A DNA stretch of 16,443 bases, from positions 1 to 16,443 of the forward strand of contig JBBSMX010000092.1 in assembly GCA_038232935.1 (NCBI GenBank), in the 5' to 3' direction. Both the position numbers and the translations under genes were made by a program. Shown here piece after piece: positions 1 to 6,991 of this stretch. Each line of letters opens with the position of its first letter. Within the stretch, counting starts at the first letter, position 1. The notes under the pieces are model-generated. The model was given only the letters and a program-made list of their open reading frames with translations, did no database searches and was not told the origin of the DNA. The stretch comes from JBBSMX01 sp038232935 (GTDB lineage Bacteria; Bacteroidota; Rhodothermia; Rhodothermales; JANQRZ01).

Positions 1-65
1 ACGGCGTTGGAGAAGAGCGGGCGAAAAGCTATCATGACAGCAGCGAGGGCGGGGGGCAGCGACAT
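1..65 (-). CDS. Partial DDE-type transposase, N-terminus only (IS701-like)
   Basis: The minus strand from an ATG at 65-63 reads 21 codons off the left edge, starting MSLPPALAAV and continuing with an AFRPLFSN segment. This start (LPP...A....F.PLFS) resembles the N-termini of DDE_5 / IS701-like transposases, which cut and paste their own insertion sequence. The catalytic part lies outside the window, so family and intactness cannot be judged. A 7-bp inverted repeat, CGGGAGG (66-72) with CCTCCCG (106-112), lies directly upstream of the start. The terminal inverted repeat of the element could not be identified. The call is by recall of family N-termini from a very short stretch. Confidence 0.5.
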   Translation of the reverse strand, partial: MSLPPALAAVMIAFRPLFSNA

Positions 66-358
66 CGGGAGGTCCGTTTGGAGACAGATCCTCCGGTGTA
101 CGAGGCCTCCCGCCTCGCGTTCAAAAGGGCCAAAGTCCAGCGTAGGTAGATGTTGAATTACAATCGATAACGGATTGGGTCAGGTTTGAAGATGCGACGC
201 GGACCGCCGTCATCGATCCCGGTCACTCGACTTTTTAGGTAGCCTTCACCTGCCCATCGCCCCCCTATTCGGGGCGGCGTGCGTTGATGCCCTTTCGCCG
301 ACCCACCCCTCCGGCTAGCAGGCATACCCACCCCACGCACCACCCACCACATTCTCTG
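66..358. other. Non-coding stretch between transposase fragment and T9SS gene
   Basis: No credible gene is seen. It should contain the outer end of the left insertion sequence, but no matching terminal repeat can be identified from one end. Visible structure: CGGGAGG (66-72) / CCTCCCG (106-112); a local CGAGG...CCTCG hairpin at about 101-117; and a CCCC-TATTC-GGGG hairpin near 262-275. The promoter of the gene starting at 359 presumably lies in the right half, but no convincing box was found. Confidence 0.4.
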
Positions 359-460
359 ATGCGGACTTCCCTCCGCCGAGCACTCTGCTTGGCCCTGCTG
401 ACGTATGCCTCCTCCGTAGCTGCCCAACCGACTCCCACTTCAGTGACTGCATTGCGATGA
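359..460 (+). other. Out-of-frame signal peptide of the downstream T9SS protein
   Basis: An ATG at 359 opens a 33-codon frame starting MRTSLRRALCLALLTY and running through SSVAAQ. It is a textbook Sec signal peptide: basic N-region, leucine-rich core, and an A-x-A/AQ-type cleavage site common in Bacteroidota. It stops with TGA at 458-460, overlapping the ATG at 457 as ATGA. The adjacent frame is open from 319 to 1128 without a start codon before 457, and its residues just before 457 (SDCIA) fit the expected beginning of the mature protein. The simplest reading is one gene with a single-base frameshift between about 420 and 450, caused by mutation or sequencing error. Confidence 0.6.
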
Positions 461-1128
461 CCGGCGGGAACGCCTCGCTGATCGTCCCGCTCAATGCTGA
501 CATCACGATTTCGCCCGACTCGGTGACGGTCGACCCCGTGGAAGACGGCGACGAACTCGCTGTCTTCACGCCGGAAGGAGACTGCGCCGGCACGCTCGCG
601 TGGGACGGCGCTGCTGCGGCCCTCGCCATGTGGGAGGACGACCCAACGTCGCCGCCCAAAGACGGCTTCACCTCCGGTGACACGCTGACGTACCGGCTGT
701 GGGACGCCTCTTCCGACCGGGAAATCGCGGCCACCTCCGTCCGCTACGCGAATCCCTCCAATCCGTCTGGCCTGTTCGCCAACGACGCGGTGTATTTCCT
801 CTCCGAGCTTGCGCTCGGCCGCGCGCAAGGCGTTGGCGAGGAGGGCGGCGGTGACGTCCCCGCCTTCGCGTTCACCTTCGAGTCGAACTACCCCAATCCG
901 TTCACCACACGCACGACGTTCCGGTACGCGATCCCCGAGCCGGCCCGCGTCCGGCTGGAGATTTACGACCTCCGCGGCCGCCGCGTGGCTGTGCTCGCGG
1001 ACGAGCACCTGGGGGCTGGCTGGCACGAAACGTCGTTCGGTGCCAGCGGGCTAGCCAACGGTCCCTACATCGCCCGCCTCACGGCAGGTACCCACGCCGA
1101 GACCCAACGGATCACGCTCGTCCGCTAG
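457..1128 (+). CDS. T9SS type A sorting-domain protein, frameshifted from its signal peptide
   Basis: This is probably an extracellular or cell-surface protein exported by the type IX secretion system. Residues 1-110 form a module with GDELAVFTPEGDCAG and a GDTLTYRLWD segment, a pattern seen in secreted proteins of Rhodothermales-type bacteria. Residues about 140-223 are a T9SS type A C-terminal domain: SNYPNPF, then RLEIYDLRGRRVAVL, ending ITLVR. As read from 457 it has no signal peptide. A good one is encoded at 359 in another frame, and the intact gene was presumably 359-1128. The start at 457 is only the first ATG in this frame, with no purine-rich ribosome binding site. It converges on the hydrolase gene, with 5 bp between the two stops. 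The sorting domain is certain; the function of the mature module is unknown. Confidence 0.75.
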   Translation: MTGGNASLIVPLNADITISPDSVTVDPVEDGDELAVFTPEGDCAGTLAWDGAAAALAMWEDDPTSPPKDGFTSGDTLTYRLWDASSDREIAATSVRYANPSNPSGLFANDAVYFLSELALGRAQGVGEEGGGDVPAFAFTFESNYPNPFTTRTTFRYAIPEPARVRLEIYDLRGRRVAVLADEHLGAGWHETSFGASGLANGPYIARLTAGTHAETQRITLVR

Positions 1129-1133
1129 CCTCA

Positions 1134-1784
1134 CTAGTGGACGGCACCGGTATCTGCGAGAAACGGGTTCGTCCGCCGCTCGTGGCCGACCGTCGTGGAG
1201 GGACCGTGGCCGGAATACACGACCGTCGCGTCCGGCAGCGGCATCAACTTCGCCTGGATCGCGTTCAGCAGCGTCGGCATCGAGCCCTGCCACAGATCGG
1301 TCCGGCCGATGGAGCCCTGGAAGAGCACGTCGCCGCTGATGACGAAGCCGTTGGCCTCATCGTACAAGCTGACCGAGCCGGGCGAGTGGCCGGGCGTATG
1401 GAGGATCTCCCACGACGCGCCCCCGAACCGGATCTTCTCTCCCTCGACGAGCGAAAGCGTCGGCGTAGGCGGCCGTTCCAGCTCGACGCCGAACATGCGG
1501 GCCTGCAACTCAGCCCCGTCGAGGAGCGGGAGGTCTGCCTCGTGGAGCTGCCACTGCATGCCGAACGCGCGGGCGAAGAAGGCGCAGCCGAAGATGTGGT
1601 CGATGTGGGCGTGGGTGAGCAGGAGGTGGCGGACGGTCAGCCCGTTGCGCGTGATGTAGTCGAGCACGGTCTGCCGCTCGGCCTCGGTGGCGGTGCCGGG
1701 GTCGATGAGGACCGCATCGCCCTCGTCGTGGCAGACGTAGCAGTTCTCGGCGAAGGGGCTGACGACGAAGGGTTTGACGGTCAC
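1134..1784 (-). CDS. MBL-fold metallo-hydrolase, glyoxalase II-like
   Basis: This 216-residue protein is a soluble, probably cytoplasmic binuclear metal hydrolase of the metallo-beta-lactamase fold. It shows the complete ligand set: THAHIDH (H58, H60, D62, H63), HTPGHSPGS (H133), SGDVLF (D152) and SGHGPST (H193). The length and the FAENCYV start match the short YcbL/GloB-like hydrolases that cleave thioesters such as hydroxyacylglutathione or related thiol conjugates. The substrate cannot be deduced from sequence. A persulfide dioxygenase is less likely, because the compact C-terminus follows the YcbL-type pattern. It is divergent from the metallophosphoesterase gene and convergent with the T9SS gene. 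Confidence 0.9.
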   Translation of the reverse strand: MTVKPFVVSPFAENCYVCHDEGDAVLIDPGTATEAERQTVLDYITRNGLTVRHLLLTHAHIDHIFGCAFFARAFGMQWQLHEADLPLLDGAELQARMFGVELERPPTPTLSLVEGEKIRFGGASWEILHTPGHSPGSVSLYDEANGFVISGDVLFQGSIGRTDLWQGSMPTLLNAIQAKLMPLPDATVVYSGHGPSTTVGHERRTNPFLADTGAVH

Positions 1785-1880
1785 GGGTCGGGGGGCTGGG
1801 AAACGAGCGGGAGCGTGTTAAAATCGGGTGGGCGCGGGAGGTTCGGTGAACCGGCGAAGTGGGTGCGCGTTCGGGAAGCC
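1785..1880. promoter_or_regulatory. Divergent intergenic promoter region
   Basis: These 96 bp separate the divergent hydrolase and metallophosphoesterase genes, so they must carry both promoters unless transcription enters from outside. A TAAAAT hexamer at 1819-1824 is the only AT-rich patch and could serve as a -10 element for the plus-strand gene; no matching upstream element is evident. A short GGTTC-GGT-GAACC hairpin or operator-like palindrome lies at about 1841-1853. The assignment is inferred from gene arrangement. Confidence 0.3.
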
Positions 1881-3176
1881 ATGCGAGTTCTCTTGCCCAT
1901 GGTCCTCCTGTCGGTGGCGGCGCTGCTGGTGGATTACTACGTCTACCGCAACTGGCGGCGCTTCGCCCTCCGGCGGCAACGGCGGCGGTGGACGCTCCCC
2001 GTCTACCGCGTGCTCATGGCCGGGATGCCGCTCGTGCTCCCGCTCTACTTCTACTTTTCGGAGTGGTGGGCGGTCGAGCCCAAGGCGGTGCGGTTCGTCG
2101 TGATCGGGCTGTGGCTGACGTGGTACGTGCCGAAGGTGCTCCTCGCCCTCGTCTTCGCGGTCAAGGATCTCGGTCACTTCGTGATCTGGCTCTTCGCCTG
2201 GTTCAAGGGGCGGCTCGCGTTGGTGTCCGCCGCCCCGTCCATTCCGGCCGACGACGAGGCCCTGCCCGCTCCGGAGCGCGTGCCGCTCGACCTCGCGGAC
2301 ATGAAGCGGATCAGCCGGGGCGACTTCCTCCGGCAGATGGGCTGGACGGCGGCGAGCGTGCCGTTCGTGCTCGTCGGCTACAGCGTGTTCCGCCGGCTCT
2401 ACGACTTCGACGTCATCCGCGTGGACGTGCCGATCCCCGGCCTTCCGCGCCAGCTCGACGGGCTCCAGATCGCCCAGATCTCCGACCTCCACGCCGGCAG
2501 CCTCTTCTCCGAGAAGCCGATGGAGGAGGCCGTGGATCTCCTCCTCGCCGAGAAACCCGACCTCATCACCGTCACCGGCGACTACGTCAACCACGACGCG
2601 GCCGAGGCCCCCCTCATCCTCCCCGCCCTCGACCGGCTGCGCGCCCCGCTCGGCGTCTATGGATCGCTCGGCAACCACGACCACTACGCCGTCGTGGGCC
2701 ACGTCGCCCGGCAGGTGGACGCTACGACCGTCGACCTGCTCGTCAACGACGGGCGGACGCTGGAGATCAACGGAGCGCGGCTGCACATCGTCGGCACGGA
2801 CAACACCGGCTTCGGGCAGCGCTACGGCGACCTCGACGCGGCGATGCAGAAGGTGCGGCCGGGCGGCGACGAGGCGACGATTCTCCTCGCGCACGACCCG
2901 ACGTACTGGGACACCCACGTCCGCCCGAGCGCGCACGCCATCGACCTCACCCTCGCCGGACACACACACGGCGGTCAGGTCGGCTTCGAGGTCGGGCCGG
3001 CGCGGTGGAGCCTGGCGCGGGTGATGTACCAGCGCTGGGCGGGGCTGTATGGGGAGGCAGCGGGCGAGCAAGGCCGGCAGTTCCTCTACGTCAACCGCGG
3101 CCTCGGGACGGTCGGGCCGCCGGTGCGGCTCGGCATCCGGCCGGAGATCACGATCTTGACGCTGCGCCGCGTTTGA
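1881..3176 (+). CDS. Membrane-anchored metallophosphoesterase
   Basis: This 431-residue protein has hydrophobic N-terminal segments (about 3-20, 41-60, 70-94, 98-116), a linker, and a calcineurin-like phosphoesterase domain from about 193. All metal-binding motifs are present: SDLH (D202, H204), TGDYVN (D234), GNHDH (265-268), LLAHDP (H338) and GHTHGGQ (361, 363). The family includes YkuE/YaeI and lipid A precursor hydrolases of the LpxG type, so a phospholipid or UDP-diacylglucosamine-type substrate is possible but unproven. Residues 144-165 (ISRGDFLRQMGWTAA) resemble a Tat motif with RG instead of RR, followed by a hydrophobic stretch, as in family members with a Tat-like anchor. ATG 1881 was chosen because the hydrophobic segment begins there; the same frame upstream is only the antisense of the hydrolase gene. 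Confidence 0.9.
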   Translation: MRVLLPMVLLSVAALLVDYYVYRNWRRFALRRQRRRWTLPVYRVLMAGMPLVLPLYFYFSEWWAVEPKAVRFVVIGLWLTWYVPKVLLALVFAVKDLGHFVIWLFAWFKGRLALVSAAPSIPADDEALPAPERVPLDLADMKRISRGDFLRQMGWTAASVPFVLVGYSVFRRLYDFDVIRVDVPIPGLPRQLDGLQIAQISDLHAGSLFSEKPMEEAVDLLLAEKPDLITVTGDYVNHDAAEAPLILPALDRLRAPLGVYGSLGNHDHYAVVGHVARQVDATTVDLLVNDGRTLEINGARLHIVGTDNTGFGQRYGDLDAAMQKVRPGGDEATILLAHDPTYWDTHVRPSAHAIDLTLAGHTHGGQVGFEVGPARWSLARVMYQRWAGLYGEAAGEQGRQFLYVNRGLGTVGPPVRLGIRPEITILTLRRV

Positions 3177-3184
3177 CCGATGGC

Positions 3185-3213
3185 GTAGAGACGCTCCGCC
3201 GGGGCGTCTCTAC
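3185..3213. repeat. Dispersed palindromic repeat, copy 1
   Basis: This is a perfect 10-bp inverted repeat, GTAGAGACGC (3185-3194) and GCGTCTCTAC (3204-3213), around a 9-nt loop. It lies 8 bp after the phosphoesterase stop and 3 bp before the permease ATG. The sequence family recurs at 4797-4824. A transcript crossing it would form a strong hairpin. There is no T-tract, so it is better viewed as an intergenic repeat than a terminator. Confidence 0.8.
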
Positions 3214-3216
3214 AGG

Positions 3217-4800
3217 ATGGCCCCCAACATGAAACGATTGCACCGGATGCTGCTCGTGAGCTTGCCCGGGCCGTTTGTCGCGGCCTTCGGGACGCTGCTG
3301 TTCCTGCTCCTCATGCAGTTCCTCATCAACTACCTCCCGGAACTCGTGGGGCGCGGGTTGCCCGCCTCCGTGATCGTGGAGTTGATCGCGTACAGCCTCG
3401 CCTACATGGTCGTCCTCGCCGTGCCGATGGCCGTGCTCGTCGCCACGCTCCTCGTGTTCGTACGGCTGGCGGAGACGCAGGCGTACGCCGTCGCCAAGAG
3501 CGCGGGCATCTCCCTCCTCGGCCTCGCGTGGCCCGTGCTCCTCGTGAGCGGGTGCGTGGCGGGCGGGATGATGTACTTCAACAACGACGTGCTGCCCGAG
3601 GCGAACTACCGGATGAAGGGGTTGTGGCAGGACATCCGCGAGAAGAAGCCCGGTTTCGAGCTGGAGCCGGGCGTGTTCTACGACGGCATCCAGGGCTACG
3701 CGATCCGTGTCGCCGACACCCCCGACGAGTCGAACGCCCTCGACGAGGTGCTGATCTTCGACGACTCCGAGGCCGGGCAGCGGGCGACGATCACGGCCGA
3801 GCGTGGCGAGTTGGAGACGCTGCCGGGCGGGGACGCGCTCCAGATGACCCTCTACCACGGCGAGATCCACCGGCTCGGCTCGGTGCGCGACGAGGCCGGC
3901 CGCGCCGAGCGCTACGAGCGCGTCGTGTTCGGCCGCCACCGCCTCCGCCTCGACCTCTCCGACCTCGCCTTCGAGCGGCGCGACACCGAGAGCACCTCGC
4001 GCAGCGACCGCACGATGCGCACGAGCCAGATGATCCGGCTCGTCGATTCCCTCGACGCCAACGCGGTATCCCGGACGACCACCCTCCGCGACCGCCTCGC
4101 CGCGCTCGGCCGCCTCGACAGCGAGGTGGACGCAGCCCCTCAACAGCCAACGACGGCCGTTCCTGACTTCGCGGCCCTAGCGGAACAGGCCGCTCTCCGG
4201 CAAGCCATCGCAACCGGAGAACGGCCGGCTCCCACGGGCGCGGTCCTGCTCCGTGCCGACAGCGCGGCTGTCCCCCCTCCTCCAGATGGCGCAGCGGCAG
4301 CCACGCTCGGCCCGGCTGGCCGCTCCCTCCTCGCGGGGCTCGACGCCGCCGAGCGACAGGCCGTCTACAACCTCGCCGCCCAGCGCATGCGGTCCGCCAA
4401 GAGTGAGCTCGATGCCGCGCAGAACTCGCTCCGGTGGGAGCGCCAGCGCGCCGACCGCTACCGCGTCGAGATCTACAAAAAGTATTCGATGGCCGTGGCC
4501 TGCGTGGTGTTCGTGCTCATCGGCATTCCGCTCGGCCTGTCGGTGCGGCGCGGCGGGCTCGGCGTCGTCGGCACGCTTGCGGTGGGCATCTTCCTGTTCT
4601 ACTGGATCACGCTCGTGCAGGGCGAGAAGCTGGCCGACCGCGACCTGCTGTCCCCGTGGGTCGGGATGTGGGCGGCGAACGTGCTTATCGGCGGACTCGG
4701 CCTCTACCTGCTCGTGAGGGAGACGCGCGACCCCGCCTCGCGCGATCCGCTCAAACGCCTCCTCGCCCGCTTCCGACGCCCGACCGAGCGGCACGCGTAG
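3217..4800 (+). CDS. LptF/LptG-family (YjgP/YjgQ) permease
   Basis: This inner-membrane protein is probably a subunit of the LptBFG transporter that extracts lipopolysaccharide and passes it to the periplasmic bridge. The 527 residues show the family layout: three N-terminal membrane segments (about 15-40, 52-82, 97-120) with the MVVLAVPMAVLVATLL pattern, a large periplasmic beta-rich domain (about 150-260), and three C-terminal segments (about 424-441, 448-467, 480-501) including VVFVLIGIPLGLSVRRGG. At 527 residues it is longer than the proteobacterial proteins (about 360). The extra length is a polar, Ala/Pro-rich insert at about 260-415 with coiled-coil-like character at 376-412. ATG 3217 and ATG 3229 (MKRLHRML) are both plausible starts. 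LptF and LptG cannot be separated without alignment. Palindromic repeats lie on both sides, and the downstream copy overlaps the stop codon. Confidence 0.88.
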   Translation: MAPNMKRLHRMLLVSLPGPFVAAFGTLLFLLLMQFLINYLPELVGRGLPASVIVELIAYSLAYMVVLAVPMAVLVATLLVFVRLAETQAYAVAKSAGISLLGLAWPVLLVSGCVAGGMMYFNNDVLPEANYRMKGLWQDIREKKPGFELEPGVFYDGIQGYAIRVADTPDESNALDEVLIFDDSEAGQRATITAERGELETLPGGDALQMTLYHGEIHRLGSVRDEAGRAERYERVVFGRHRLRLDLSDLAFERRDTESTSRSDRTMRTSQMIRLVDSLDANAVSRTTTLRDRLAALGRLDSEVDAAPQQPTTAVPDFAALAEQAALRQAIATGERPAPTGAVLLRADSAAVPPPPDGAAAATLGPAGRSLLAGLDAAERQAVYNLAAQRMRSAKSELDAAQNSLRWERQRADRYRVEIYKKYSMAVACVVFVLIGIPLGLSVRRGGLGVVGTLAVGIFLFYWITLVQGEKLADRDLLSPWVGMWAANVLIGGLGLYLLVRETRDPASRDPLKRLLARFRRPTERHA

Positions 4801-4824
4801 CGACACGGCATGTCGCGTCTCTAC
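4797..4824. repeat. Dispersed palindromic repeat, copy 2, supplying the permease stop
   Basis: This 28-bp imperfect palindrome runs from GTAG (4797-4800) to GTCGCGTCTCTAC (4812-4824). Its right arm ends in the same CGTCTCTAC as copy 1. Compared with a perfect palindrome there are two mismatched pairs and one G-T pair. The left end GTAG contains the TAG stop of the permease gene, so the repeat overlaps the end of the coding region. Confidence 0.7.
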
Positions 4825-4856
4825 CCCCACCCTCCCGAACACCCACACCCCTCACT

Positions 4857-5525
4857 GTGCTCGTCCTCGTCCCCACTCCCATCGGCAACCTCGAAGACGT
4901 GACGCTGCGCGCCCTGCGCGTGCTGGGCGAGGCCGATCTCATCGCCTGCGAGGACACCCGCACGAGCGGCGTCTTCCTCGACCACTTCGGCATCGAGACG
5001 CCGCGGACGAGCTACCACGACCACAATGAGCGGCAGAAGGCACCCCACCTCGTCGAGCGCATGCAGGCGGGCGAGACCGTCGCCCTCATCACCGATGCCG
5101 GCACCCCCGGCATCTCCGACCCCGGCTTCTACCTCGTCCGCGAATGCGTCCGCGCCGGCATCCGCGTCGAGTCGCTGCCCGGCCCGACGGCCTTCGTACC
5201 GGCGCTCACGCTCAGCGGGCTCCCCGTCGACCGGTTCGTATTCGAGGGGTTCCTTCCGGCGAAAAAGGGGCGGCAGACGCGGCTGCAGCAGCTAGCCGAG
5301 GACGCGCGCACGCTCGTGCTCTACGAGTCGCCGCACCGCCTCGTAAAAACCCTCGAACAGCTCGCCGAGCACTTCGGCAGCGACCGGCCGGCGGCGGTGG
5401 CGCGGGAGCTGACGAAGAAGTTCGAAGAGGTCGAGCGCGGCACGCTCGCCGAGCTAGCCGCGCTGTTCGGCGAGCGACCGAAGGTCCGCGGCGAGATCGT
5501 CCTCGTCGTCGGCGGAAACCGATAG
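4857..5525 (+). CDS. rsmI: 16S rRNA (cytidine1402-2'-O)-methyltransferase RsmI
   Basis: RsmI uses S-adenosylmethionine to 2'-O-methylate C1402 in the decoding centre of 16S rRNA. The tetrapyrrole-methylase-fold signatures are complete: VPTPIGN (5-11), CEDTRTS (31-37), LITDAGTPGISDPG (77-90), SLPGPTA (106-112), YESPHR (156-161) and ARELTK (182-187). The 222 residues are shorter than E. coli RsmI (about 286) because the C-terminal extension is absent, as in many non-proteobacterial homologues. The GTG at 4857 is chosen because it places VPTPIGN five residues in, as usual. There is no ATG in this position and no Shine-Dalgarno; the leader is a C/T-rich tract. The gene lies 56 bp after the permease gene, across repeat copy 2. 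Confidence 0.95.
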   Translation: MLVLVPTPIGNLEDVTLRALRVLGEADLIACEDTRTSGVFLDHFGIETPRTSYHDHNERQKAPHLVERMQAGETVALITDAGTPGISDPGFYLVRECVRAGIRVESLPGPTAFVPALTLSGLPVDRFVFEGFLPAKKGRQTRLQQLAEDARTLVLYESPHRLVKTLEQLAEHFGSDRPAAVARELTKKFEEVERGTLAELAALFGERPKVRGEIVLVVGGNR

Positions 5526-5572
5526 CCGCCGAGTGAACAACTGACGCTGAGCCGTACTTCAAACGAGCGCCT

Positions 5573-5580
5573 TACCTTTA
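5573..5580 (+). promoter_or_regulatory. Possible Bacteroidota-type -7 box before the thioredoxin-like gene
   Basis: TACCTTTA matches 7 of 8 positions of the TAnnTTTG box described for Bacteroidota primary sigma factors. It ends 5 bp before ATG 5586, so a transcript from it would be nearly leaderless. No clear TTG element lies about 20 bp upstream, which weakens the call. Confidence 0.3.
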
Positions 5581-5585
5581 GCGTC

Positions 5586-6167
5586 ATGAAGCCTCTGCTG
5601 TACTTCCTCCTGCTCGCGCTAGCGCTGCCCGTATCGGCGCAAACCGCCGACACCCCGACCCGCACCGCTGACCTTTCGGCGTCCCCCGCTCCGCTAAGCC
5701 CCGATATCCCTGTCCCGCGTGACACCGCTGCTATGACCCATGCCGAAAAAAGCGTCGCCAACATCGTGCAGACCGACGGGGTCCACGTCGTCCATTTCTG
5801 GGCTCCGTGGTGCGGCAACTCCATCTCCGAGCTGCGCAAGGGCTGGTACGAGCTCGTGGAGCGCCACCCGGACGTGACGTTCACCTTCGTCACGATCTGG
5901 AACGACGACGAGAGCGGGCGCGAGACGCTGGACCGGTATGGCCTCGACGGCCGCGTTACCGAGGTGACGCAGCCGGACTTCGGGCCGAGCGACGACAAGG
6001 CACAGCGCCGCCGCACCTTCCTCGGCCTCCCCGTGACCTGGATCCCGACGACGTGGGTGTTCCACCAGGGCGGCGAGCTCGCCTACGCCTTCAACTACGG
6101 CGAGCTAGAGATGGAGCAGCTCGACCGCGCCATCGCCGGAGCCCGCTCGTCCTGGCCGCACGACTAA
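5586..6167 (+). CDS. Periplasmic thioredoxin-fold protein with CGNS active site
   Basis: This 193-residue exported protein has a signal peptide (MKPLLYFLLLALALPVSAQ, residues 1-19), a Pro/Thr/Ser-rich linker to about 50, and a thioredoxin-fold domain (about 52-185). The active-site region is FWAPWCGNS (71-79), followed by a beta-strand (FTFVTIW) and the cis-proline loop WIPTTWVF (P154). The usual WCxxC motif is reduced to WCGNS: Cys76 is kept and the second cysteine is Ser79. A classical dithiol reductase or oxidase cycle is therefore not possible within the motif. A monothiol, chaperone-like or peroxiredoxin-like role is possible, but no partner cysteine is seen. The next gene, a lipoprotein, starts 10 bp after the stop, suggesting co-transcription. 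Confidence 0.85.
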   Translation: MKPLLYFLLLALALPVSAQTADTPTRTADLSASPAPLSPDIPVPRDTAAMTHAEKSVANIVQTDGVHVVHFWAPWCGNSISELRKGWYELVERHPDVTFTFVTIWNDDESGRETLDRYGLDGRVTEVTQPDFGPSDDKAQRRRTFLGLPVTWIPTTWVFHQGGELAYAFNYGELEMEQLDRAIAGARSSWPHD

Positions 6168-6177
6168 GCATCCGACT

Positions 6178-6852
6178 ATGCCCCGCCTCTTCCTCGTCGC
6201 CGCCCTTCTCCTTTCCCTGAGCGCCTGTACGGTGAAGGAAACGCCCGACACTCCCTCCCCGGTGGACGGCGATTCCCTCGCCACTGTACGCTCTCCTGCG
6301 ACGCCGGACATCCCCACCCTGCCGGCCGATGGACAGCTCGCCGAGCGCCCCACCGCCCCGCTCCACATCGAGGGAGCCTGCCCGTTCGAGTGCTGCGCCT
6401 ACGGCACGTGGACGACGACCGAGCCGACGGCCGTCTACGCTCAGCCCGACGACACGACGGCGGCCCCCGCGTTCATCGTACCGGCTGAGACCGCGCTCGA
6501 CGCCTCGACCGGGCACGTGCTGCTCACCCGAGTCGGCCGCGCCGTCGCGCGCGACTCGGTGAACCTCTATCTAAAGGCCGACATCGCACGCACCGCCGCA
6601 CCGGGCGACACGCTCATCCTCCTCGACTACGTCGGCGAGGGCGCATACCGCGCGTGGTACGACGGCGGCGTGTATCAGGCGGACGCCTCGGCAGCATTCG
6701 CCGTGCTGGGCTCGGACGGACCGGCCCTCGAACAGCTCAGCGAACCAGAGCGGCAGTGGTGGGCGCGGGTCCAGACGCCGGACGGGCGAGCGGGCTGGCT
6801 GTGGATGGACCGCACGCCGGCCGTGCGGGGCGCGGACGCCTGCGGCGGCTGA
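6178..6852 (+). CDS. Lipoprotein with SH3-like C-terminal segment
   Basis: This 224-residue lipoprotein has a type II signal peptide with lipobox L14-S-A-C17, so it is probably lipid-anchored at Cys17. A Pro/Thr/Asp-rich linker (18-62) leads to a folded part with a cysteine cluster (EGACPFECCAYG, Cys68, 72, 73) and an ending WWARVQTPDGRAGWLWMD (194-211) that resembles bacterial SH3-like strands. Cys222 lies close to the C-terminus. No enzymatic motif is visible. Its position 10 bp behind the thioredoxin-fold gene, plus four cysteines in the mature part, makes a redox-linked envelope role conceivable; this is inference only. A strong terminator follows 11 bp after the stop. Confidence 0.75.
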   Translation: MPRLFLVAALLLSLSACTVKETPDTPSPVDGDSLATVRSPATPDIPTLPADGQLAERPTAPLHIEGACPFECCAYGTWTTTEPTAVYAQPDDTTAAPAFIVPAETALDASTGHVLLTRVGRAVARDSVNLYLKADIARTAAPGDTLILLDYVGEGAYRAWYDGGVYQADASAAFAVLGSDGPALEQLSEPERQWWARVQTPDGRAGWLWMDRTPAVRGADACGG

Positions 6853-6863
6853 GGCCAGACAAT

Positions 6864-6885
6864 GACGGACGGGGTCCGTCGTTTT
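6864..6885 (+). terminator. Rho-independent terminator after the lipoprotein gene
   Basis: GACGGAC (6864-6870) and GTCCGTC (6874-6880) form a perfect 7-bp stem around a GGG loop, followed by GTTTT (6881-6885). It sits 11 bp after the lipoprotein stop and closes the two-gene unit 5586-6852. Confidence 0.75.
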
Positions 6886-6932
6886 AGAAGAAGACACATG
6901 GGAGCCATCTCGGCACAGCACCCCACGGGCTG

Positions 6933-6940
6933 TATCTTGG
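6933..6940 (+). promoter_or_regulatory. Possible -7 box upstream of the DUF2723 gene
   Basis: TATCTTGG lies after a terminator and 52 bp before ATG 6992. It matches TAnnTTTG at 7 of 8 positions. No TTG-type upstream element is evident. Support comes mainly from its position and from similar TATCTT or TACCTT boxes at 5573 and 9954. Confidence 0.3.
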
Positions 6941-6991
6941 GCGTGCTGTAGCCCCGTGCGCCTCAGCTCCTTCCGTACACGCCCGACCTCC

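Noticed and set aside
425..460. Programmed -1 ribosomal frameshift joining signal peptide and T9SS protein
   Set aside because: No slippery heptamer (X XXY YYZ) and no clear downstream stimulatory structure; a missing base is simpler.
1818..3071. 417-codon minus-strand frame opposite the metallophosphoesterase
   Set aside because: Antisense shadow; His/Arg/Glu/Val-rich and without recognisable domains.
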